This document shows positions 45,917 through 58,100 of a DNA stretch of 64,000 nt, piece by piece. Position 1 is the first letter of the stretch; every line of letters begins with the position of its first letter. A program made the translations under genes and the position numbers. The notes under the pieces are model-generated. The model was not told the DNA's origin. It saw only the letters and a program-made list of their open reading frames with translations, and ran no database searches. This DNA comes from Diplodia intermedia (lineage: Eukaryota > Ascomycota > Dothideomycetes > Botryosphaeriales > Botryosphaeriaceae): NCBI GenBank assembly GCA_021495925.1, contig JAKEKT010000047.1, positions 210,257 to 274,256 on the forward strand, read 5' to 3'.

Positions 45917-47840
45917 ATAGAATTTAATTGGGTAAGGGCTTATTCGGCGGGGTAATAGGAGGGGTCTATTAGATAGAATAACGAAGGGTAGATAACGTAA
46001 TATAAGAAACTATTCGATAAATTAGATATATTAGTAATAGTAACGAAGTACTAGTATAACGATAGACTTCTTCTACTAAGCTTTAAAGTCGCTTAGTAGG
46101 TAAATAAAACTAAAGGGTTTATCTTAAAGAGATAAAAGAAGGGTAATAATAAAGAAATAAAAAAGTATTACGTAATTATACGATGCGTAGTAAGTCGATT
46201 ACCTCTAAATTAATAGAGTTTAAATTAGAACTTTAAGTTAACTACGAAGGGTTAATATACTAGCTAAGAAAGTATATCTATATACTATAGAAAAGCTAGT
46301 TATAATCTAGTATTTAGTAGTTTAGTTATACTAAGACGAATAAACGTCTAAACTATTAGTTTAGTAGTTCGTCGTGCTAAGCCCTACTAAACTAATAAAT
46401 TAGATCGTATATAATCTTAGCGCTTCGAGTAGCTTTTAAAATTTTAACTTTTAGCTTTTAACGCTACTAAGCGGTTATAATAATCGTCTTACTCTCGTTT
46501 ATATCTTTACGTCTATTTTCTACTTTCTAGATCTCGTATTTCTTACGAAACTATAATTTAACTAGATTATTAAGTCTTTACGATTTTACTTTCTCTATAG
46601 ACTTCTTATTACGTGTATTCTTCTACTCTATTTAGGTTTCTATAGGCGTTTTTTCTATACGGGCTTTAACTACTATCTAAGCTTAGTCTTATAGACGCTA
46701 AGTTTTCTTATATTCGTTCTTCTTATATAAAATTTCTACTCGTACGACTCTATCGTTCGTAAGACTTATTAGTTCTTACGATACTTTCTTTCGTACGAGC
46801 TTTTAGTTCTTAGAGTTATAAAGCTCTTATATTTTAAGGTTCGTAATACTACTTTCTATCTTAAGAATCTTTAACTCGAAGATTTACTATTCGCGTATAT
46901 CTTCTAATTCTTTAGTAGTTTCTCTTCTTTTCTTCTATAAGCTTTATTATATCTTCTAAGCGTTCTCGCGATAAGTCTTCTTATCGTATAAAGTTATCTA
47001 TCGCTACTACTCTTACTTTAATTACGCGTGCTTACTTTAACTACGAAGCTAACGGTCGCGTTTATCGCGTAGATTCTTATTCTTCTCGTTATAGAGAGTA
47101 TATTACGCGGGGGTCTAGTATATATAATACTTAGCGTTTTTCTATAGTAGCTAGTAAATCTTCTTTTCTTCTTCTACTTTCTTTACTAATTAACTAGTAA
47201 ATCGTCTTCGCCGCTAGTAAGAGCGAATTCGAGCTAAAGAGAAGACTAAGTATAATACTCTTTAGACTTTCTTAGAGAAGTTAAAGAAACTCTAGTAGTA
47301 GATTAAGAAGCGTATCTAGCTAGCTTTCGCTAAGTTATCTCGTCTTCGTAAGTAACGTTATTTACTTAAGAAATAAGATTTTACTATTCTAGACCGAATT
47401 TTCGTTACTAAGAATATTACCGTCTTAGAGAAAGAAGATCGTATAGCGTTAAAGTAGTTAGCTACTAAAGATTCTATTAACTCTAAAAACGCTAAGAAGA
47501 AGCGATCGCTAAAGTATTTATATAGCGAGTTTTTAGTTAATATTAATATAAATTCTATCGGTTCTTCGAGTTTTACTACGCCGCCGAAGTTATTCGAGCC
47601 GATAGATTAGTCGCGGGCTAAATCTTTATTTAATTTCGCGGCCTTTCTCTTAAGCGAGATATAGGCGTAGAACGTTTTAAGTTTTAATAATAAAATTCTA
47701 TAATAAGATCTCTATAGCCGTTATAGTTTTTCGATAGTTTCTAGATATTATTCTAGTATTCTTCTTATTATAGAAGATATCTAAACTAATCGTTAACGTA
47801 GCCGCTATTAAGAACTTTTTCTACGATTTAGTCTTTATTT
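45917..47840. mobile_element. unassigned RIP-degraded repeat relic
   Basis: Flanks the 3' side of the older Gypsy copy. It contains a plus-strand coding-like stretch at about 47,164-47,620 (listed separately), opposite to the Gypsy genes. I could not find the 3' LTR of the older element here, so this part may include that LTR, a further nested element, or both. Confidence 0.5.
47164..47620 (+). pseudogene. Lys/Glu-rich coiled-coil coding relic, plus strand
   Basis: In the frame starting at 47,164 the translation is broken only by TAA/TAG stops of the kind RIP makes from CAA/CAG. Between stops it reads as a charged coiled coil: RIRAKEKTKYNTL, TFLEKLKKL, LAFAKLSRLRK, NITVLEKEDRIALK, DSINSKNAKKKRSLKYLYSEF and SSSFTTPPKLFEPID. 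I recall similar Arg/Lys-rich coiled-coil frames in fungal repeats but cannot name the family. Orientation is opposite to both Gypsy elements. Confidence 0.45.
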
Positions 47841-50800
47841 TCGTTAGCGTCTAGGTTTTCTAGTATTATTTCTTCTATTTATTAGACTATCGTAGCGTTT
47901 TCTAGAGCTAGTTTAAAGAGAGCGATATAAAAAACTAAGTATATTCGTATTATTTCTAGTAATTTAAGACGAAAATTAATCTTTCTAATTTATTTATTAA
48001 TTTCGAATGGCCCTATCTTCTTAAAGTCTAGTTTACTATTTAAACGTCTTATTTTAATATTTTTTCTAAGAAGATATACTTTATTTCTTCTTTTTAGCTT
48101 CGATGCCTTCTAGTACTATCTATTATAGTAGCGGGACATTAAAAATCCGTTATATTTAATATTAAGACTAAGCTATTTATAAAGTATCTTTAGCTAGTCT
48201 ACTTTAAGAATTTCTTTCTAGATAAGTAATTCGCTTAGTATCGATTCTTAGTAAGCTATTAGCTCGTATTCGTAGTTAGTATAGAACGGTAATTCTTAAG
48301 TTATAGATGCTTTAAAGCTATTATACGCGAATTAGATAAGAAGTAGTAGTTTAATCTAGTTATTCTATACGTAGTTAAGATAATCGCGTAGATACTATTT
48401 AAGCGTCTAATTAGTTCGTTCTATTTAACCGTCTATCTACGAATATACCGTAGTAAATAGCTTATATTTAGAACTAAGCTAACGGGTAAGAGTCTACTAG
48501 AATCGAAATATAAATAGCTAATCTCTATCTAATATAAGCTCTTTTAGTAACCCGTAATTATCGAGAATTATTCTTAGAAACGTATAGATAAGTTCTTTTA
48601 CGTTTATCGTTTTAAGATATAGTAGATAGTACGCGTATTTAGTAAGTCTATTAACGATAACTAGAATTAAGTTATATAGAACGCTAGTTAAGGGTTCTTT
48701 TAATTAGAGTAGATTTGTAATAAAGTCTAGCGAGATAAATTACTAGAATCTTTTCGAAACTAGTAGTAGCTAAAGTAAGTCGTAGAACGCGTGTCTCGCG
48801 GCCTTACTTTAAATATAAAGGTCGTACTATAAAACTACTCGCTAAACGATTCTTTATAGACTCGAAAAATAGTAGTTTCTAGTAATCCTCTTAATTATTT
48901 TATCTATTTCTTAGTAACTATATACTAGTACTTCGTAGATATCTTTAACGATTTCTTTTCGAAGCTTCGTCGAAACGTAGACTAATTCTAAATATAGAAT
49001 AGTATTATTTACGTCTCTAGTTAAGCGAGGGTTATTTTTTATATTTTTAAGTTTCTAGACTATTACGTTATATTTATAGGCCTCTCGAATCTTCTTTATC
49101 TAGACGTTGCCTTCGAAGCGATACGCTAGAGCTAGTAGCCTAATTAAGATAAGTAAGGCGTCGGATGCTTTCTTTAGCTATAATTAGACGACTCTAAAAA
49201 TAGATGTATACGTTCTAGTAAGTATAAGACTATCGTCTTTCTATCTACTTAAAACTATCGATTATAGTTCTAGCTTTTCTTCTACGTAGTCGACTCTTCT
49301 ACTTAGCGCGTCTACGCGAGCGTTCTTAGATTTCTTTCTATAGATAATCTTTATATTATAGAATGCTAGTTCTTTAGTCTATCTAACTTACTATCGAGTT
49401 AGTTTCTTTATAGTAGTAAAGTACGTAAGGTTCTTATAATTATAGTAAACTATTACTTAGTATTTAGCTTCTTTAAGATAGTATCTTTATTCTTTAAAAG
49501 CTATAACGATAGCTAATAGTTCTTTATTATAGACATCGTAGTTAAGCTTCGGAGGCGTTATCTTTCTAGAATAGTACGCGATCGAGTAGAGCTTATTCTA
49601 CTTATCTAGTTAGCTAATATAAGCGTCGATAGCGTAGTTTAATGCGTTCGTCTCTATAATAGCGGGTAGCTCTAAATTATAAATATCTAGAATAGACGCT
49701 TTATAGAATATTTATTTAAGAGACTTAAACGCTCTCTACTACGCTTCTTTCTATTAAAACCTATACTCTTTATAAGTAAGTCTAGTAAGAGGCTTCGTAA
49801 CCTTCGCGTAGTTTAGAATAAACTTACGATAGAAATTAGTAAATCTAAGAAAGAATTATACTTTCTTAATAGTTTATAGTTCGAGCTATTTTCTAATTAC
49901 GTCTAGCTTTTTCTCGTTTATACTAATATATCTAGATATAATAACGAATTCTAGAAACTCTATTTTCTATATAATCTATTTATACTTTTTAAATACTATT
50001 CGTAGGTTCTTTTTTCTAAGTACGAGTAGTATCTTTCGAATATGTTTTCGATGCTTCTCTAAGATGTCCGAGTAGATAATAATATTATCTAGATACGCGG
50101 TATAGAATACGTTTAAATATAGACGTAGAGTATCGTTTACTAGACTCTAGAATAACGTAGAGGCGTTAATTAGTCTAAAGAGTATTACTATATACTTAAA
50201 GTATTCTAGTCGTATTTAGAAGGTAGTCTTTTATTCTTCGTCTTCTTTAATACGAACTAAGTAGTATTCTTCGCGAAGGTTAAACTTAGTAAAGTACTTT
50301 ACGATCTAGAACTTATCTTAGAGTTCGTCGATTCTCGATAATAGATAACGGTTCTTAGCCGTAATATTATTTAGTTAACGATAGTTAATATAGAGGCGAA
50401 GCTCGCCGTTCTTTTTTAGAACGAATAGAATAGAATAGCCGGCCGATAAAGACGAAGACCATATATACCCGCGCTTTAAATTCTTTTTAATATATTCTCT
50501 TAAAGCCTCTAACTCGATACGAAATAGCGAGTATATTAGCTTAAACGTAGACTACGTTTCTAGAATAAGAGATATCTCGTAATTCTATAATTAGTATTTC
50601 GATAAGAATTTTTTTTCTCGTTTCTTATAGAGGTTCGCAAATTTCTAGAATTTCTTTAGTACGAATACTATTTTAAGTAGTAGTAGTTATTTCTCTAAAG
50701 TTATCGTCTTCTCTTTAAACCTTATTTTTCTACTAAGTTCTCTATATATTTTCTCGCTTACTAGATTATCTATAGGTATCGGCTTTTTTCTAGTTAGATA

Positions 50801-51564
50801 ATCGTATAACGTCTTTTTCTTTTTTACGCTATTATATATAGGGCTAATATTCTAACGTAGTATTATAGATACGTTCGCTACGTTTATATAACGCGCGTAA
50901 ATTCTCTAGAGATAGTCTTCTTTAACTATCTTTAGACTATTATTCTCTACTAAAGGCCCCGTTAGTCGCTATATACGTACGATAATTCGTTGTTTTATTT
51001 CTACGCTAGATTATAAATATAAATAATATATCTTATTACCTCTACGCTTTATACGCTTAATTATTACTAGAGAGATTTTCTAGACTTTAGCGAAGCTATT
51101 AGCTTCTACGTCGAGTTATTACTTTATACTCTAGACTTCTAGCTTCTAGCTCTCGCTCTAGCTTCTCTAGTTCTAGCTTCTAGCTCTAGCTCTAGTCTCT
51201 AGCGTCTAGCTTATTTATTTTACGGTGACGAGGTATTTAGTATATTATTCGTTCGAAAAGATAATTTCCTCGGTTCTCTAGTTAATATATAGTATATACG
51301 TTTTTAGCTATAGTATTTCTAGAATAATATTATATTCTAGTATTCTTATAACGTCTAGATTAATTCTTTTCTTATAGTTAGCGATGGTTATTAGTACTAG
51401 CCCTATTTCGATTTTTATTTAATCTTTTTCGTACTATACGGGTAATTCGTCTATAGTTTAAAGAGAGTAAGACTTATCTTTTTCTTACTAATATAGCCGG
51501 TGCTTAATAACGAAGAATAGGTTAATGTACGTACTTTATACGCCGCTATCGATTATAGCCTAGA
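47841..51564 (-). mobile_element. older Ty3/Gypsy retrotransposon (copy A), pol part, RIP-degraded
   Basis: Minus-strand pol relic cut by the insertion at 51,565. Protease: AIIDSG at about 51,530-51,550 followed by INLFFVIKHR. Reverse transcriptase: RVFYTAYLDNIIIYSDILEK at about 50,060-50,120, where the family has YLDD; the second Asp is now Asn, a G-to-A change as expected of RIP. Integrase core: LDFITN followed by LYNLILVIVNRLTKYAYY at about 48,610-48,710. The C-terminal GPF/Y module LDFKKIGPFEIN is at about 48,010-48,045. The order PR-RT-RH-IN is that of Ty3/Gypsy (Metaviridae). Stops are numerous, so it is dead. The 5' part with gag should continue after the inserted element, from 63,512. 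Confidence 0.85.
51560..51564. repeat. target-site duplication CTAGA (left)
   Basis: Direct repeat CTAGA flanks the inserted element B; the partner is 63,512-63,516. Five bases is the usual Ty3/Gypsy duplication length. Confidence 0.75.
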
Positions 51565-51768
51565 TAGTAGAGAAAGCTACTATAAAACGAGTAGATCTCG
51601 ATCTTAAAGATAGTAATCTAAAAAGTATATATATAATAATCTATCTAAATCGATTCGTAAGAATCGATCTCTTAAGAAGAAATTTAGTTTTCTCGCTATC
51701 TAGACTAGATTCGATTCTAGTCTAAGATAGAAATTTAATTCGTTCTTATCTCGATTCGTATCGTAATA
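51565..51768 (-). repeat. LTR of copy B (3' LTR in element orientation)
   Basis: 204 bp, same length as the partner at 63,308-63,511. About 15 differences separate them and all are C/T or G/A transitions. The ends read TA..TA, as expected from TG..CA termini after RIP. Confidence 0.88.
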
Positions 51769-51784
51769 ATTTCTTCTATCGGAT
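51769..51784 (-). other. polypurine tract of copy B
   Basis: On the minus strand GATAGAAGAAAT directly precedes the 3' LTR. Its place and purine content match the polypurine primer site for plus-strand DNA synthesis. Confidence 0.6.
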
Positions 51785-51799
51785 TTAATAAATATTATC

Positions 51800-54700
51800 C
51801 GTTAGATTCTTCTTATAATATAGATCGTTAAGCTATTATATAAAAGAAAAGCCTTTAGATCGTTAGATCTTATTTCTTTTTCTTTAATATATAGAATTAT
51901 CGTTTTCTATTATTACTAAGTTTTTATATGTTAAAAATCTAAAACTTATTTTTCTTTTCTTCTAATACGTAGCGGCGGTGTCGACTACTATTACTAGTTT
52001 CTAAACTCGTGTATTATCCATATAAAGAAAGAAAAGAAGAGAGAAGAAAAAAGAAAAAAGATAAATATCGCTCTTAAGATATAGTTTTACGTTACGATCT
52101 TTTAAAACGGTTTCGCTTTCTTAGCTTACGCGTTAAAAGATATATCGCTTAGTTTCTTTAATAAGATTCGAATCGTCTTAATACGCTTAGCGAATAATTC
52201 TATAATTTAAAAGTCGCTCTTTCTCTTTTTTAGCGTTTCTAGCGTCTTAGATACTAGTTTCTAGTACTAGCGTTTTACGATACGTTCGTTAACGATATTA
52301 GCTTATAGTTTCTTAGTCTAGCGGCCCTTAATACTTTAAAACTATTTCGTCGATTTCTTTAGCGCTTCGATTCTCTTATTAAGTAGCTTCGCGTCTTACG
52401 TTATAGCCTTCTTAGTTATAGCTTCGATAAATAAATAATTAGGGTTATAGACGCTAAGCGTACTCGCGAAGTTTTATATAGCTTATTCTATATTATCTTT
52501 CTAGACATCGTATGCTTTCTATAGGGCTTTTCTACTTTAGCTTATATTCTATATTTATCTTTAAAGCTATCTACGCTATTCGTTTCTAGTTATCTCGTCT
52601 TCTACTTCGTTAAGCTTATTTATAGTCTTATCTATACGGGTTTTCTACTACTATAGGGTTACGTCGATATCGACGAAGGCTTATACGATTAGCTTCGCCG
52701 CGTATAATAGTTAGGCGACGGTCTAGAAGTCGATTCTATAGACCGACTTAATATCTTCGGGTATCTTCGCTATTTCGCCGGCTTCGATATTAATCTCGGC
52801 GGAGAGTTTCGCTTTATATTAGATTCTATCGAACGTATTACTCTTCTCTTACTCTTTCTCTAGATTCTCGGCGATCTACTTAATATACTACGTCTCGAAT
52901 AGCTTAAGAATCTTACTTTCTTTCTTTATCTATAGACGTCTATTCTTTTATATAGAGTTAACTTTTTAGCCGATCGTTTCTTTAATAAGATAGATAGTAT
53001 TTACTAATACTAAGAAGTAGACCTTTTCGCTATAATTCTTAATCTACTTAACTAAGTTCTTCTTTATTTCGAAAATCGTTATTATTTCGATTATCGCTAT
53101 ATTATAGCCTTCTAGTACGTTCTTTCTTATAATTCTTAGGCCTAGGGCTTTCGATATCTTCTTTTATATCGCTATAAAAAGATTCTTCGCGAGCTTAGTC
53201 TTCTTTATAATAGGGTTCGCTAGCTAGATTATAAGTATCGAGCGCTAGAGTTTAATTTCCTCTACGACGTATAACGTTATTTTATTTTAGTTCTAGCGCG
53301 CTTCTTTATTAGCTACTACTACGCTTTTATAGGCTTAGACATTCGAATAGATAGACGACGACTTCTCGAACGTATATATAAGATCGCCCTTTAGATAGCT
53401 TTTAATAACGCTCTTAATCTACTCTAGCTACTTATTTTTAAGCGTTATTTATTTTAAATCTTCTATACTCTAATACTTCTTATCTCTAGTATTAAACTTA
53501 TAGAGTTAGAGTATCTTAGAGGTAGTAAGACTCTAGTTCTTCTTAGAGAAGTCGAACTATTTCTTAAGCTATCTTATATTACGCCGCGATTTCGCGTTCT
53601 CTACTAGCTAGATTATTTCGTACTCGCTATAGTACGTACGTCTATTATAGACGCCGAACACCTTATCGCCGTTTAATATAGTTAGTAGTATCGGTCGGCC
53701 TAGCGATTCGATGCTATTCGTAGAGAAATTCTTCGTAGTATAGTTCGCTAGTTAAAACTAATAGAGCTAGCGAATCGTAAGATAATTAGTAATTAGAGCC
53801 ACGCGTAACACCTTATATACTAGGTTATCGAAGAGAATAACGTTCTTTAAAGATAGATTATCTTCGCTAACGTTTAAGAATACGTTATATAGTATAAGAT
53901 TCTTTATTTTCTCTATCGTAATAGAGTACTTTACTATTTTAAACGTCTATTTCGTTCTCTCGAACTTTCTTTTCGTCGTCTTCTCGAAGTACTATTTACG
54001 ATATTTATACTCGAATACGCTTATCGTTTTAGCTACTAGAGGCATAGTTACTAGAAATAAGATGCTTTACGAGATTAGTACCGCTATCTTAGTTTCGTAG
54101 TAAATCGCGTTAAGCGTCTCGGCTAAGTTCTATAGATGCTATTCGAAAGAATAAGCTACTACGAGTATTATCTATAGTAGTAAATTCTCGTTACGATAGT
54201 TCTAAAATCGCTAGAATTATTCTTCGGCGAGCCACTAGTCTATAAAGGCCTACGCTTAGCGATTAATATATAGCGCTTAATAGATCGCCTAGAAGTTTTC
54301 TATAGTAAAGCTATAGCGCTCTAGATCTAAGAGCTTCGATCGTAGTTATTTCGCAATGTAAATAATAGATATTACTAAAGCCCTAGCTTTAATATAACTT
54401 CGAGGTTTATACTTCTACTACTATAGATCTTTAAGATAATTCTTAATTATAGCTCTTTTATATAATGTTTCTACGAATATTTTCTTTTACGATAATAAGA
54501 TTCTTTCGCCGATTAGATTTAGACGTTCCACGTCTATTATATTCGAAAGCGTAGAATATAGTAGTTTCGAGCGAACGTCGATCTACTTAGTTATTAAAAT
54601 TAGAAGGCGCGCTATTACTCTTTATACGGCTTAATCGTATTAGATTAAGAGGATTTTAAGCGTAGAGAGTACTAGAGTTAGATCTTCGTCGTTACGTTTT

Positions 54701-55190
54701 CTACGAACTAAGAAACGCGCGAGGTCGATATCTTTATAGCGTACGAAATCGTATTAAGTCTAGAAGTTAAGATCTTATTATAGAGTTCGATAGACGAGTA
54801 CGAAATTCTCGCTACTTAGCGTTTCGTAGATCTCGAAGTACTACGGTCTCTAATAGATAATAACTATAATAACTAATTACGAAATACGCTACGCTAGATA
54901 AGACGATGTTTTAGAAAATACGCTAAGAATCTAGCGCTAGTAGAGCGCTACGATTTATACTTCTTTAGATAAGAGATTCTATAGTAGACGTTATATACGT
55001 ATTAGTTTCTACTCGATAAAGATACGATATAACGATTAGAGTTATTAATATCGCTCTAAGTAGCTCTTTATTATTATAGTATTTCGTAAACGATTAGCGT
55101 TACTACGTAGTTTAGCGCGCGTTTTCGCGTTCGCTTATCGCGGCGCGGCCCGCTTCTATAGATACGCGGTTTATATTTTTTTAGTTATCG
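51800..55190 (-). pseudogene. extra coding-like region downstream of pol in copy B
   Basis: Long stretches of the minus strand keep protein-like composition, broken mainly by TAA/TAG. Examples: KNLILYNVFLNVSEDNLSLK and LFDNLVYKVLRVALITNYL (about 53,790-53,910), SIESLGRPILLTILNGDKVF (about 53,670-53,720), NYSEKVYFLVLVNTIYLIKET (about 52,975-53,040) and a coiled coil LLNKRIEALKK..KRKSDF..IELFAKRIKTIRILLKKL (about 52,140-52,390). I do not recognise any of it. It could be a third gene of the element, a captured gene, or another nested element. Confidence 0.45.
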
Positions 55191-58100
55191 TTTTTAATAT
55201 CTTTTTCTACGTTAGTTTTTTCTTCTCTTTTTTTTTCTTTTCTTTCTCTCTTCTCTCGATAAAGTTATTCTTACTAATTCTTTATTCTTTTTAACTCTCT
55301 TTCTCTATCGATTTTATCTTTTCTACTTCTTATGGTCTCGTTCTTTACGATTCGCCGGTTCTCTATCTTTTAAAGCATCTTACTCGAACGCGTCTTTCTT
55401 CTTAACCCGTTTTATACTATTAGTTTTATATAAAATATCTCTTATTATATTTTCGGACTAGTTTCTTTACTTCTATTAGAGCGTCGTCCGCGATCTAAAA
55501 GTTATACGCTAGTTTCTAGCTCTTTTATTAGACTAGATATTTTTTAATCTTTCGTCTCTAGATCGTCGCTTTTCTTCTATCTAATAGTCTCGTGATTTCG
55601 TAAGGCGGATCTTTAGCGTTTTATTCTATAATTAGCTCTAGCTTCGAGTATTTATTTCTTTTATACGGATTCTTCTTTCTTAGTACCGGTTCTAGATACG
55701 CTATTAATATAACTAGATAAATCCGCTATTTCGATGGTATTTCTAGCTCGTAAGCGAGATTTTCGATCTTACGTACGATAGCGAACGGGCCGATTCTCTA
55801 ATAGAAGAATTTTCGATCGACGTAGCCTAGAGTCTTATAGTCTTAGTAGAGTCTAACGAATACGTAATCTTCTTTTTATAATTAAAGCGGTTTATACTTA
55901 CTATTATAGCGGCGTTTTTATTCGATAGCGATAAATAATATCGTCTTTTACGCTTTTCGTCTCGTCGCGTTTCGTAGCTATTTCCGATTCTAAGATATTT
56001 TAGCTATTACTACGAGAGGGTCGATTCTTACGTTTATCTCTATTAATAGCTAGTTCGATGTAAATTCGATTATCGTATTAACCGCGTTATTTATTAAAGA
56101 TTATAGATACGATAGTACCTTCGTTTATTTCGTTTCTAGAAACGTTACTACGTAATATCGAATAGTTATCTTTACTATTTAGTTCGTTCGCTCGGATTAT
56201 CTGTCCGCTTAGAGATAGTAGGTCGTAGTTATATACTATTTAATTTTTAGCTTCTCGTAGACTTACTTCTAGAATTTTAAGATAAATTTAGAGTCGCGAT
56301 TCGTAATTTATACTCTCGATAAACTCTATCTATACGCTAGAATCTTTCTAATATACTTATATATCTATAATTCGACTCTCTAGTTCTTCTTTTTCTTAAT
56401 AAGAAGGATCTTCTTTATAGTCTTATAGATTATCGTTAATAGCGTATTATATACTTTCTACGTTAACGATAGCTTAATAATAAAGTCTATCGTTTAATAC
56501 TTTCGTAGTTCTATTACGTTCTAGATCGAGTTTAACTTTTTATATAGCGCATGTCTTTTTATAGAATAGAGCTAGTAAACTAGATAATATCGTAGATATA
56601 CTCTTAGTTTCTTCGTTATTCTATAGATAAGAAAGCTTATTTATATATAATTATAGACTCTCTAGAAGCCTCTATAGTACTACTTATTATACGCTAGCTT
56701 AAAGATCTCTTTCTCTACTAATTTAGATATATATAGTCTATATCTCTTATCTTTTAAATTTACGTAGTAAATTAGACCGTTTTATAGAAAAAATCTTAAG
56801 CTCTATACTACTTTTAATATCTTATCTTCTTTATCGTCTTTTCTAGTCTCTAAGTATAGAGCTCTAGTTAGTTATCTATAACGTACGTTTTACTAATCTC
56901 TTCGTCTTTTTCTTTTTAATACTTCGGCTCTTAGCGCCGATTTCGTATTTAATTCGAGTTTATTTCGGGCGATTACTTCGCTTAGCGGGCTTAGAATCGC
57001 GCGTTCTTCTATTATTAGCGTTCTCTATAACTTTACTTTCTCTATCGCTATCGCTCTAAGCTCTTTTATCGCGTTCGACTATATCGACTCTACGTCTTCG
57101 CGTTCGCGGCCCGTCTTATTCGTAGTAGACTCTAACGGCGTATTCTTATTAGTTATTTTCTTTAACGCGCTCTCGCTAGTCGTCTCGTTTCGCGTTATCG
57201 TATTATTTTTAATATCTTTTTAATTCGAGTTCTTTCTTTAGTCTTAGCTCGCTATTCTTTTAGTTTATTTCTCGTATCTTCTAGTCTAGGCTTCTACCGC
57301 GTTCTTCGCTCGAATTACTAATAGCACGCTTAGTATCTTACGCTAGTAGTTATTCTACTAGTATTCTTATCGAACTCGCTTCTTTATTTCGTCCGCTATC
57401 TCTACTACTATTATCGAGAAAACCTCTACTAGATCTAAAGTCTTTTCTAATTTCTCTAATATCGAATCGTTACGATCGCTAATAAGTCTACTTAAAGCGT
57501 CTAGTACTAGATAGGTTTTTTTCGATCTATAAAAGACTTTAAGGTCGAATTACGAGATATATTAACTTACGATTATAAGCTTTAGATTTATCTTATCGGT
57601 CGCTAAGGTTATTTATAGGTTATAGTACTAGATAATAAAGGTAGCGGCGTAGTAGTCGATAAAGAAGTAAGTACTTTTACTTAGTCTAGCGTATATTATA
57701 TACTTCGTCTTTTTAAGAACCTATACTATTTCGGCTATCTCTAGCTCGATAGGCTAGTATCTCGTTTCCGCGGGTTTTAGAACCCGCGATAGAAACGCGA
57801 TTAGTTATATAAGCTTATTTATCTATAGTTATATTTTATCGTTCTATACGTCTAGCTCTAGATCGCTCTTTACGTAATATAGTAGAGCGTTAAATCCGCG
57901 CTTTAAAGCGTCTACGTCTATATATAATCTTTATTTCGAATTATAGTGTATTAACTATAAAGGGTTTCTTAGATATTTCTAAATCGCGTTATACGCCGCC
58001 CTATAATTCTTAAGAGATACGACCTTTATTCTTTTTATATACGTCTTTCTAGCGCTTTCTTTTATCGGACTCGCTCGTAGTAGCGCTATTTTATAGTTAG

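Noticed and set aside
51120..51210. CTAGCTCTAG-type short repeats as a CRISPR-like or satellite array
   Set aside because: Irregular spacing; best explained as RIP-converted Gln/Ser/Arg-rich coding sequence (CTG/CAG to CTA/TAG) in the older Gypsy element.
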